Below, piece after piece: positions 23,568 to 35,085 of a DNA stretch of 64,000 nt; positions within the stretch are counted from its first letter, which is position 1; every line of letters begins with the position of its first letter. Both the position numbers and the translations under genes were made by a program. Source of the stretch: Plasmodium brasilianum (taxonomy: Eukaryota > Apicomplexa > Aconoidasida > Haemosporida > Plasmodiidae); contig NC_090122.1 of assembly GCF_023973825.1 (NCBI RefSeq), forward strand, positions 862,130 through 926,129, given 5' to 3'. The notes below the pieces were generated by a model. The model searched no databases, was not told where the DNA came from, and was given only the letters and a program-made list of their open reading frames with translations.

Positions 23568-26156
23568 TTAAAAAGGTAAAAGGGCAAATCTTCTTCTTTT
23601 CGAGAGTGTGAATCTTTTCTTATCTTTTTTTTTTTCCTTTTTACTTTGTATTGCGTTCAAAAAATGGTAATATGCCAAAATGTCTAATATATCTGAAGAA
23701 TTATCTTTATTAAGAATTCTAATCTGAAATAGAAATGACGGGAAAGAAAAGAAATGATATGAACAGAAAAAAAAAAAAAAACTACGATAATGAACGAAAA
23801 AAATAAGCAAACAAGGCGAATGAAAAAATGTCCTTATTTGTATTAAGTACCTTTTTATATAAATTTTTATTTCTTTCACTTAAGTATTTGTCTATGTATG
23901 GGTGACAAAACCTATTTTGAATTTCTTTGGATTTAATCTTTTTCATATATGGTGGGTAATACCAATAATTAAATGCAAAATGATCTAAAAAAAAAAAAAT
24001 AAATAAATGTGCAATTAAAACACATCGCAGGTGAAAGGAAAATTAAATTTGAAAAATATATTAAAAATTATGTGTAATAATACAATAATATTATTATTTA
24101 ATCTTAAAAATTATAGTACATTTTTCATTTGAAAAGGACTTCACTTCGTGAAACCATCCGCAGGGCAAATATACTGTTAAAGGGTTAGCAAAAGAAACAT
24201 ACATAATTGTGTTCACATATAAAAATATTTAAACGCATACATACACATATACATGCATACATATGTATATATGGAATAAACACATTTTTATTCATAGCTC
24301 ATTTATATAATATCATATAAGTAATATATTAATATCACGAATATCCATATTATTTTTTAACATATATCCCCTTCATTCAAGCAGACTTCAATATATTTTT
24401 TCTCTATATCGGTATTTTTGCTGAAAATATCTTCATCTAAAAATTTACGAAAAAAAAAAAAAAATATATATATATAATACAAAATAGGTATTTCTATATT
24501 ATAATTATTTAATTCTATTATAACATCAACAAGAATAAATAAAAAAAAAAAATTAAAATAATTTTAACCAGGTTTTCTTTCTATTGTGTTTAGAAGGCAA
24601 AAATGCTCTGGGATGTCATGTCTAATATTCCCTTTACGACGGAATTCAAGTTTACGCATTTTGTAATTTAAAATATTATTTTCCAGTTCGTCATATCTAT
24701 AAATAAATAGAAAAAAAAAAGACATTTTTTAGAGTGCCATATTAAATAATGACCTGCTTGGACATATATATATATATTTATTTATTTATTTATTTATTTT
24801 TTTGGTATGTACTTTTGTTCTGCATTATTTATGGAATTTTCTAATATTTTACGTTCATATGGACTGACTAAGAAGGTAAAAAAAAAAAAAAATTAAAAGA
24901 ATATATAATAAGAATACAATAGAGCGGTATAAAAATTTGGTACGTAAATTAAATTATTACAAATTTTTTTACTTTCTTTGTCCAAATAAAAAGACATTGC
25001 ACTGATATCTCGTTGTACTTTATCCATCTTTCTTTTGTACACATCTAAATAATAAGCTCCTATAATAGGACATATACAATAGGAATAATTACATACATAT
25101 ATATGCGTATTATTCAGCAAATTATTTGTTGTTTACTCATTGGTTTTATATATAAATATATAATTTTTTTTTTTTTTTTTTTTAATTTTCACCGTCACTT
25201 CTAATTAATGGGGAGTAGGTAATTAAACCATTGTTGTAAACCTTGTAAATATTTCCTGTATAATTATGTTTTAAAATCATATCATAATTTTATAACATTA
25301 ATACTGTTAATTTTTGCTATCAATTAAAAAGAAATGTAAGTAATTTTATATGGATATTAAAATAAATTATATTACCATTTGTTTTTAAAGCATGAGCAAA
25401 TTTTGGACTGTATATCCTAAATATTTTTCTTCCTAAAAGAGTTATATATGTAAGAAATTAAAAATATTATGCTAATTTGTACAGTAAGATAAATTAAAAA
25501 TTCATGCGTGCAGTAATATAGTTGGTATTACCTTTTAGTAGTACATATAAATTATCATGATAATCGTGATGCAAAAATGTTTTTAAATCTTGGTCTTTAT
25601 TATTTCCCAGCCAAATATTGTATTGGTATATTTCTAAATTGCTAAAAAGTGTTCATAATTAAAAGAAAATGATGATATGATACGATATGAAGGAATATGA
25701 AAAAGGGCAAAAAAAAAAAAAAAAAAAAATTAATACGTAAAATAAAATAAAAGATACCACAAGAAAACATAATATACGATAAGACAGTATAACAAGTGAT
25801 GAAACACGACATGCTAAAACGAAGAAATAACATATAAAGAAGTAAAAGAAAGTAATAATGAATTACCCCATTATTTCCAGTTGCTTTGGAAGATAGTTTA
25901 TCATTTGGCTAGTAACTGAGTTGCAAAGGTCAGATGGAAAATAAGCATTTTCTTTTATATATTGCGTATTTAAATAATAATCCGTATTTCCTTCTTCTAT
26001 TAATGTCAAAAAATCGTGAAAGTTCATCTCTTTTTTCTTTCCTATTCCAAAAGTATTTGATATCTTTTGTTCCAATTCAACATTAACATTTTTTATATTT
26101 TCCTTCATAAAATTTATGTCTATATTACGTCCATTTTTAATTATATGTTCACTAAC

Positions 26157-26187
<31 letters not shown>

Positions 26188-26564
26188 GAATTTGTGAATA
26201 TTATGTCATTAATTTATCTAAAAAGAATATAGAAATATATATAACAATATAATTATGCACACCTTCTTAATATACACGGTTTTCTTCTTATAATGTAATC
26301 ACAATAAAACTGCTCTGCGCTTATGTTTTCATCAATTCGATCAATTTTGTTTAATTTTTCTTTATGGAAACAAAACCTAAAAAGTTAAAAATAGATTATA
26401 TAATAAAATTTAATATAATACATATTTATTATTTTTGTCTGGCATATTAAAAAGAAATATACATTTTTTTTTTTTCATAATATATCACAAAAAATGTTTT
26501 TACAGTAAATAATAAATATATACCCATCATAATCGTTTTTTAGAGGCATTTTGGAGAGTTGCAT
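23568..26564 (-). CDS. JmjC-domain 2-oxoglutarate oxygenase, JMJD7-like (13 exons)
   Basis: Thirteen exons join in frame to 452 residues: 26564-26524, 26376-26263, 26151-25867, 25641-25532, 25432-25376, 25255-25193, 25059-24973, 24867-24813, 24696-24569, 24436-24362, 24173-24120, 23984-23851, 23723-23568. The product has the iron site of a JmjC oxygenase. The HxD pair lies in FLHHDYHDNLYVLLKGRK (exon 4), the distal His in GDILYLPCGWFHEV (exons 10-11), and the closing strand in HFAFNYWYYPP. The YNIWLG lead-in and the spacing resemble human JMJD7, a lysyl hydroxylase, more than histone demethylases. There are no PHD, Tudor or zinc-finger modules. A basic C-terminal tail (KKEKKKDKKR, KRRRF) could be a nuclear signal. 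By synteny it is the JmjC protein usually listed among P. falciparum histone demethylase candidates. The iron, 2-oxoglutarate and oxygen chemistry is secure from the motifs; the substrate is unknown. Confidence 0.85.
26157..26183. repeat. Intronic poly-A tract
   Basis: About 27 consecutive A on the plus strand (poly-T in the transcript) directly before the acceptor of exon 3 of the JmjC gene, serving as its polypyrimidine tract. It is likely length-variable. Confidence 0.85.
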
Positions 26565-28225
26565 AAAATTAAATTTTTTAATTTTAAAAGGGAAGTTTTA
26601 TATCTTATATTATTTCATAATTATAAAATATATGCATATATACATACATATATATATATTCCTTGTGTTTGTAAAAACGTGAAAACCGCCTTACACAGTT
26701 TTTCCTGTAATATTATTGTTATATTCCTAATTTGTTTCTACAGAAATTAACGGAATACATTCATATAGAGTGTTTTATATTCATAGAAGTTATCTCATTA
26801 CAATAAAAAGTAAAGAAAATTCATGTACAATATTGTATTATTTATTTTATTATAAAATTCAATTCATTTCTATTTCATAACATTTTTTTTGCTTTTTGCC
26901 ATCTAATTTTATAATGTTACATCATATGAAAAATGAAAAAAAAAAGAGTACATTATAAATAAAAAATATATAATTATGAGAAGTTTTATACACGTAGTTC
27001 TTTTTAAAAAATATTTCTTATATTATTAAATAAGTCTCTTCAAAAGAGGGGGAAAAACTCTCATTAGATATAATAGAAAATGATACAAAGTACAATCCTA
27101 TTATTTTATTTAATTTCATATAATTCAACAATACGGGAAAAAACATTTTGTGTATTCTTATACATATGTATCTATGACGTTTACATAGTCTATTAAATAT
27201 TACGTTTTTTGCTATTTAACAATACATATAAAAAAAAAGGAGTTCGGTTTAATTTTTCTAACAGGCGTACACATTAAAGATCGGTGCTATGATAATTCTT
27301 TTATTTACTTTAAAAAAAAAAAAAAATGTTAATAAATTATTAAGAAAAAATAACATTTATTTTACAAGAGAAAGACAATTCTTTCTAAACAAATTTTTAC
27401 TTTTTTCAATTTTTTTTTTTTATACTACGTTATTTTATTATTATAATTAATCTTTTTACTCCATAAAATTTCTAATTTACTAGTTTATTTTGTTGAAGTT
27501 TTTTTTTTTTTTTTTTTTTTTTAGATTGTTAAAAATGGACATATATTTGTCGTAAATAAATAACCATGACGCTTAAATTTTTGGCATTTATGATTCTTTC
27601 TCCTCTGAATTATAAGTTATATTTATTTTTATAAAAAAGAGAATAATATATCAAAATGTTCATATAAGTAACATATATATATATATTTATTTATTTATTA
27701 TAGGAATATATATATTTTTTTTTCATTATAAATCATCCATTATAAAAGATACAATAATGTAGTTGAATACCATTATTCTTACGTCTTATAATAATTACTA
27801 TGTAACAATATTGCTGCTGCATTACAGTAATATTACTATATAATATTACGTTTATACATTTTTTTATGCATAATATATCTGACAAATTTATTTGTTTATT
27901 ATGTGCATAATTGTATAATAAAAGTATAAAATAACAAGTATTTTTTACGTTTTATTTTATTTAATTTTATTAAATAAAAAGCAAAATATGCTAATAACAT
28001 TGTGAAAAAAAAAAAAAAAAAATGCGTTCATTTTTTTTATAATTTGCTCAATAGTTCCGTTTTTATGTAAATATTAATATTTCGTTCATAAACAATGTAA
28101 TAAAAAATTCTTAAAACAATTATATTATCTCTAAGTATAATTTTTACACGCCTATGTACTTGTTTGGAACAATATTTCATAACACATTTATAGAAAAATT
28201 TTTATAGAAAAATATAAAAAGAAAA
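26565..28225. other. Divergent intergenic region, 1.66 kb
   Basis: Separates the 5' end of the JmjC gene (-) from the 5' end of the next gene (+), so it should contain both promoters. Long poly-A/T tracts occur at about 27310, 27410, 27500-27522 and 28004-28021, typical of Plasmodium 5' regions. No open frame, RNA gene or known transcription-factor motif was recognised. Confidence 0.55.
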
Positions 28226-29329
28226 ATGACAGGAATGCTTGAATGTATTTCAGTTGGCATTATTTCTTTATTATTTATAAAAATATATGCATTATTTTGT
28301 AAAAATAAAAATGAAATCAGAGTAAATTTAAAAACAAAACAAGATGGTAAGTGTCTGGGTTCACTAAATTTGCATGTCGATATAATATGCGATATAACAA
28401 ATAATTTTGGGAAATATTATGCTAAAGAAGCTATTAAAAAAAAATATATCATAGGTATAATTCCTGTATATAAAACTTATAATAAAGAATATGAAGATAT
28501 TAATAGATTTAATGAATTCATGGCTGAGTTGTTTAAGTTTTTAAATATGCGAAATGGAAAACTAATATTGGCAAGTGAAGATAACTGTATAGTTAATTTT
28601 TTACACACAGAGCTAAAATCCGAAGAGGAAAAAGAAGAAAGAGAAGATAAAGTTGAAGCAGAAAATTATTATGATGATAACATATTATTAGGGTCTTGTA
28701 TTATTATTAATGAAAAAGTTTCTGTTGTTGTTTGTGTTATTAAATATGAAAAAGAAATTGAAAAACAACTTCATTTTTTTTTAAGGAATAAAAAAAAAGG
28801 CATGTTTGTAATTGTAAACAATATATTCTTAAATAATAATATAAAAAAAGATGATAAAAGATTTAAAAATATGGAAATATTAGAAAAGAAATGTTCCTTA
28901 ATTCAACAAGGTGACAGTGATATTAATAATTTCTTATCCTTTTTTGATTTCTTTAATGTTAAGAAGGAATATTTAAATGATATTTACTCAATTATACAAA
29001 TTAATATGAAAAATTTTACCTACTTTTATAAGCTTTTAGGAAATTATGTAACTGCAGAAACTTATCTAAATGGATATATGTATGGAAATCTTGTGGATAC
29101 GAAAATATACAACTCCTTAATGGATATTTATTATGATGTAATTTCTGAAGCCATAAAAAAAGATAATAAAAAAATCCATATGAAAAAATTTTATACATTT
29201 TATGGTCAAAAGTGTGATTACAGGAAAATAGTAAAATTTACTTTGATGAGGTTGGAAAACAATATATTATTTTATATTTATGACATTTATTTTTATATAT
29301 ACTACCAACTGATTTTATACTTTTCATAA
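28226..29329 (+). CDS. Conserved-type protein of unknown function with N-terminal membrane anchor
   Basis: Single exon, 367 residues, starting at an ATG after an A-rich leader. Residues about 5-25 form one hydrophobic helix (ECISVGIISLLFIKIYALFC), after which the chain is mostly soluble and Lys/Asn-rich; a second hydrophobic stretch at the very C-terminus (FYIYDIYFYIYYQLILYF) could be another membrane contact. An acidic run (EEEKEEREDKVEAE) near residue 135 is a low-complexity insert. Alternating hydrophobic strands (ILLGSCIIINEKVSVVVCVI) suggest an alpha/beta domain. I recognise no motif or family. The position downstream of the JmjC gene's divergent promoter gives no functional hint. Confidence 0.75.
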   Translation: MTGMLECISVGIISLLFIKIYALFCKNKNEIRVNLKTKQDGKCLGSLNLHVDIICDITNNFGKYYAKEAIKKKYIIGIIPVYKTYNKEYEDINRFNEFMAELFKFLNMRNGKLILASEDNCIVNFLHTELKSEEEKEEREDKVEAENYYDDNILLGSCIIINEKVSVVVCVIKYEKEIEKQLHFFLRNKKKGMFVIVNNIFLNNNIKKDDKRFKNMEILEKKCSLIQQGDSDINNFLSFFDFFNVKKEYLNDIYSIIQINMKNFTYFYKLLGNYVTAETYLNGYMYGNLVDTKIYNSLMDIYYDVISEAIKKDNKKIHMKKFYTFYGQKCDYRKIVKFTLMRLENNILFYIYDIYFYIYYQLILYFS

Positions 29330-30814
29330 TAACAGTCCAAACAGTTATTATCCCTCAATGTTTTTTCTGTGTCACTAATTTTTTTTAAGTGTTTAACGGT
29401 TCTGTAAATGGAGTACAATGAATGTACATATATAATATGTCTATATGTGCGCGTATATATATAAGTATATTATATACCCACAACTGCAAAAGTATAATAA
29501 TGAAATGCTATATTTTTTCCGTTGTCGCTTATCTCTTTTTCATTAACTTTTCCCCATTACATGTATATATATATATATATGCATTGTACGTGCATCCAAT
29601 TTATTCTATTTTTGAACAGCAGAATTTTCTAATATTTTTTCTTTTTTCGTATACATATTAAAATTATATTATTATATATTTATGCATTATACAAAGGTTT
29701 ACTTTTTCAAAGCCCCTCTTGTTATGTCAAACTTTTAAGCACATGTAAATATAAAAATAAATGTACACACAAACGTTTACACATTATACATATATGTACA
29801 TGAATATGTTCTTTTACCACTGTCATATTAAATATATTGTATACATATAAATACCCTTTTATATTAAAATATATAAACCTTGTAATAATAATTTGTTGCT
29901 TATTTTGAAAAAAAAATGAAACTGAAATTTTGTATTAAATTCTTCTTTTTTTTTTAAAATAAAACACATTTTTTATCAAAACCTTAAAAATTTTCAACGA
30001 AAAGGTAAAAACTACTTATTAACAATTATATATATTAACTTATATATTTATCATATTATGGTAATCAAAAGCACAACTTTAATTTTTCGTTCCTTCTTAA
30101 TATAAAACTTTAAAAAAAAGGGAAAAGGAAAATACTTAAAATATTTTTAAAAATTATGTATATATTATATATATACCCATTAAACTATATTAAAAAGTAA
30201 TATTGCAAATTGCAGCAGTAAAAAGATTGTAACACGTACATATATATAAAAATATGTATACCTATATATTTTATTATATTACGTTCATTTAAAATATTTT
30301 TTTCATAATTTTTTTTTTTTTTTTTTCCTTTTATAGAATAATATAGTAAGTGCAACTTTTTGAATTTTTTTCACTTCGTTTGCTTTAAAATTGTAATATT
30401 TAAATATTTATATACAACTGTAAATTTTCCAAAAAAAAAAAAAAAAATTAAAACAATTATACGGTCACGTATATGTACTTATATGTATATATATATTCTA
30501 ATAATAATAAGGAAAAATAAAACAATTTTCCTTCGCAAGGTTATATGTAGTTCAGTGTATGTAAACTACATGTTTAAATTGAACTACCTTTAAATCATGT
30601 GCGAGAAAAAAAGGACGTTTATATATAAATATATACATAAGTTATAATTATATATATATGTATGTATATATACATACTTATGTATGCTTATATATACATA
30701 TTTATGTATTCATATATACTATATATGTATTCATATATACATATATATGTATGCATATACGTACATAGAATTTACTGAATTATCCCATTTTGGGGGGGGG
30801 GGGAGCTTTAAAAA
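29330..30814. other. Intergenic, 1.49 kb
   Basis: Between two plus-strand genes. It contains TATA/ATGT microsatellites (29560-29582, 30640-30760), poly-T and poly-A tracts near 30310 and 30430, and, just before the next gene, a run of twelve G. No gene or RNA recognised. Confidence 0.5.
30792..30803 (+). repeat. G12 homopolymer in the 5' leader of the next gene
   Basis: Twelve consecutive G end 11 bases before the ATG at 30815. It is the longest G or C run in the window, in a genome where A/T runs dominate. Confidence 0.9.
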
Positions 30815-33800
30815 ATGGAAAATATTAAAAATTTGAAAAAATCCTTAGAGAATAAGTATGTAAAATATTTTGAAAAAAAGAGTAATGAAAAGGCGTCTGC
30901 GAATGAAGATCAAATAAATGAAAATATAAATAATGTTCATACGTTAAATATAAAAAAGGAAAAAGGTATAGATACATCGAATGAAATTATACAAGATGAA
31001 AATGAAAAAAAAGGAAATAGTAATAATTTATATAATATGAAAAATGCTAGCGTAAAAGACCGGGGGAACATAATTGAAAAGGAAACAAATATCTTAAACT
31101 ATTCAAGTAGTGTATTAGATGAAATAAATAATAGAGACAATACTGATGATACTAATGGAATAAACAAAAGATTAATTAAAAGGGAAGATGAAACAAATGG
31201 TAATTTAATAGGAAATAATAATAAAAGAATATTTGATAACGAAATAAAAGAAGGGAGTTCGAAAAGACTAAAAGTTGAAGACTGTACAACAAAGGATTGT
31301 GAATTAAGTTTATATAATGTATTAAATAATCTTCTTTTTTATAATAATAAAAATGATATAGAATTATTTATGAAAAAAATAAAAAATAATTTTCTTTTTT
31401 ATTGGAAAGAATGTGAGTGTCAACTAAAGGAGCTACAAAAATGTTATGTACAAAGTGAAAAGTTAATCAAAGAAATTGTTTGTGAAAATAAGAACGCAAT
31501 AATAAGTAACAGGAACAGTAGTGTGTGTACTGATATGCAAAGGGAATCAAATGAAATATTAAAAATAGATAAAAAAAGAAAAATATTAAATAATATAATG
31601 AACATAAAATTGACATATAGGATCGTTGAAATGTATTTATTTACTATGAGGCAATTTTGTCTTTTATTAAAAGAAAATAATAATTTTATATCACTAATTT
31701 TAGATGAAGAAAATATAGAAAAAAAAAATTATGAACGAATAAATGGAAATTTATTGACATTTCAGGCAAAGAATTATGAAGATATTAAAAAGTATACCTT
31801 AAAAAAAAAGAAAACAAAGTTATACATGGATGATTTTTTAAAAATTGTAAATAAAAATAACACTTGTTCAAAAGATGAAGTTTCTCATTTCTATACCTTG
31901 AAATGTTTAGAAGAGGAAATTTCCGAACGAACTAATGCAAAAGCAGATTTATTATACTTAATGATAAAGAAGAAAGAATGTGCTGAAGAATTTGCTAAAC
32001 AAGATCAAAGAAAGGTTACATCATATAATAAATTGGCCTTGTTTACAAATAGCATTAAATCAATTATTGATAAATATAATTCATTAGATGTAGAACATTC
32101 TAAATATTTATCCACCTTTTACTACAAAATGGTTCATGTTCAAGACGATTTAAACATAAATAATATTTCAGTTTTAAATAATAAAAAACCATTTAATTTT
32201 TTGTTTAATTTTAAAGAACAAAGTAATAATAATGATGTATTTACATATATGAAATATAATGTTGTTACAAAAACTAGAAATAAAGTAAAAAATACTGCAC
32301 CTTCAAAATCCAAAGAGGAGGATGTCCATGAGGAATATATAAGTATAAATGTTTATACAAAGGATAATTTTGACATTTCTATTTTACCTGATATAAAATA
32401 TCTTAAATATTTGAATGTACAAATAGATGTCTCATATTTGTTTAGTACTGATTGTTTAGTAGCAAAAACGGATCTTATTGAATTCATAGGGTTGAATGAT
32501 GGTAGAAAATTTCTTTCAGATATATACAGCAACCAAGATCACTTTGTTTTGTTTTCTGAAGATATAAATCATTTTCACAATTTTAAATACGGATTCCCCT
32601 TCTTTTGGCTAAATGCCCTTGCGGAAAAACCGTACGAACTTGAAGCACTGGGTGAAACAGTACAGAGTAACCAGTTGAATAAAAAGGAGGACAACAACAG
32701 CAGCGGTAATAGTAACAGTAGTAACAAAGGCAATACTACCGATCAATCACAAAAAGAGAAACTACATAGGAATCAGTTATTAGAAATATACAACTGGCAT
32801 TTAAATAGAACCCTAGATGTGTCTATATTTTTCTCCAAAATATTTACAAGGGGTAAAAAGAAAGTAAAAACGTACATATATATGTATATATGTATGTATA
32901 TACATATTATGGGGTGAAAAGTAGGGCTTAATTTATTTTTTTTCGAATTGCCCATATGCAAAATGTGTATATATATGTATAATGTAAATATATGTATGCA
33001 TTACACAATACGTAATAAGTAAATTTATATACGCATGTATTTCTTTTATTGTTATCTGTTTAGTCTTATTTAGGATATGGGACATTTGGCAAATTCATCA
33101 TTATAAGTAAATTAAACATTTTTAAATTGTCTTTTGAAAAAATAAAATTTATTTTTTTATATTTACGTTAATATTATTATTTTTATCATATTTGCTACCA
33201 TTGAAATACTATGTGTAGGTATTACCCGAATGTTTTCCCCCCATTCTCGCACGAAAAGCATCTTGAAGCCTTAAAGAAAATTCAGTCAGTTTCGTTGCAG
33301 CAAATATCTTATTTTGACATTATAATGGAGGAAGCTTACTTGAAAGAGGAACAAGAAAACAACGATGTAATTAATTAAAATTATGTAAAACTTGGCATAT
33401 ATATATATATATTTTTTTGAATTATTAAATATCTGAATATTTCATTTTAGTCTATTTTTGAGAGAAACTTTTAAGTTGTGTAATTTTATACTTTTAAGAT
33501 TTTACCATGTGGAAAAGATGTAATTTACCATTATATTAATAGCTTAGATTTATCCATTTCTTTCCAATTTTTTCAAATTCTTATAAATTACGTTTAAATG
33601 TTATTATTATTGTTTTTTCGTAGGAATGCAGTAAAGATAATATTTATGCATGTTGCTTTATTCAGTTATATGATTCCTGTATGGTTAAGGCTTATATCAG
33701 TATCCCCTTCAACGGAAAGTAAAATTATATATAAAAGGAAAAAAAAAAAAAAGAATTATATGAATTCTTTGCAAATTAGTAGAATAAAATATACTGTATA

Positions 33801-34348
33801 AAAGTATACCTTTTTACATGTACTTATATATATATATACTTTTTTTTTTTTTTCTGTTTAACCTTAATAGGGAACCATGTTTTAGTGTATTTTTAACAAA
33901 AAAAAAATACTCAAGAAGGCTAAAGGTAATAATTTGAAGGAAAAGTAAAAACGTTCATCTTAATTTAAATATGTACACCTCTAATGTTTTTTTTTTTTTT
34001 TTTTTTTTTTTATCAAGAAACTACAAGATTATTTGAACACGACAGTTATAAATAAACATTCCAAAGTTGAGGACACCCAAAGACAAATAATACTAACACT
34101 TCAGATAGCAAAATTAAGGGTAAGCATTTATTTAATGTGTATCCATATTTATACACGTGTGAACGTATATTTATGTTTGTGTAAATGTGTACATATACTT
34201 GCATATATATATATATATATGTAGCTACTTAAAAAGCTTTTTATTTTATTTATCATTACCACTTTTTTTTTTTCAGGAGGGAGCTCATAAATATTATAAG
34301 TCATTTAGCAAAAATTCCACACTTATATTTGATGAAGAAATAAGTTGA
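30815..34348 (+). CDS. Seven-exon conserved protein, possibly THO-complex THOC5-like
   Basis: Exons 30815-32852, 33064-33106, 33219-33366, 33624-33718, 33871-33925, 34018-34119 and 34277-34348 close in frame to 850 residues. The first 180 residues are disordered (Lys/Glu/Asn). A helical core follows with a Cys-containing stretch (KECECQLKELQKCYV), a long helix with SERTNAKADLLYLM, and a C-terminal region containing YYPNVFPPFSHE and CFIQLYDSCMVKAYISIPF, then a final helix (RQIILTLQIAKLR). The order of coiled N-terminal half and beta-rich C-terminal half resembles THOC5, the mRNA-export THO subunit, but I could not line up a diagnostic motif, so this is a weak guess. The structure of one large exon plus six small 3' exons is secure from splice sites and phase. 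Confidence 0.75.
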
Positions 34349-35085
34349 AGCGATACATAAGTATATATCCTTTTTGTATTTTCACAAAATTTGCTTAAAA
34401 ATCATGTAAGAAGTACTTAAATTTTTAAGTGACTTAAACTTGTACCCATGTCTTGAATCTTTTTTTTTTTTTTTTTATTATTATTTATTTATATATATAT
34501 TATTATTAATTTTTTTTTTTTTTTAACACGTATTTATAATAATTTATAATTTGTAATTATTATTATAAGATTAATTAAATTAATTTTATTTATTTTATTT
34601 ATTTTTTTTTTAATTTGTCAACTGCTTAACATTTGAATTTTGTAGTATTCTTGTAAAATCATATTTGTGCAAAAAAAAAAAAAAAAAAAAAAAATTGAAA
34701 ACAAGTACCTTAAAAACATTTTTAACGGAATTAAAAAAAATATTTTTCATTACACTTTTTAAAATTTATAAAAACAAAAGAAGATAACAATAATGAAAAT
34801 TACAATAATTAAATAATTTAGTAAATTTATCTTCATGTATTCTTTGTATCATTGTATTCTTTGAATTCTCTGAATTTTTTTAATTTCTCAAGTTCCTCAA
34901 ATTTATCTTCATTTTTTTTTGTACACATCCCATAATAAACAATTGAAATAGAAAAATAAAAGAAAACTAATAACAAATTAATGAAACTTTTTTAAAAATA
35001 TTGAATATTTTTTTTTAAAGCAAAATGCATATATTTGTGTTTAGTAAAAAGTAGTATCAATAAACAAAAAAAAAAAAAAAAAAAG
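34349..35085. other. Intergenic, 737 bp
   Basis: Between two plus-strand genes; contains long T and A tracts (34460-34476, 34513-34524, 34670-34694) and the A18 run just before the next start codon. No feature recognised. Confidence 0.5.

Noticed and set aside
23568..23879. 103-codon minus-strand frame as a separate small gene
   Set aside because: It is the last exon of the JmjC gene read through the preceding intron.
29422..29661. 79-codon plus-strand frame
   Set aside because: Built from TATA/ATGT microsatellite sequence and lacking any domain; most likely 3' UTR.
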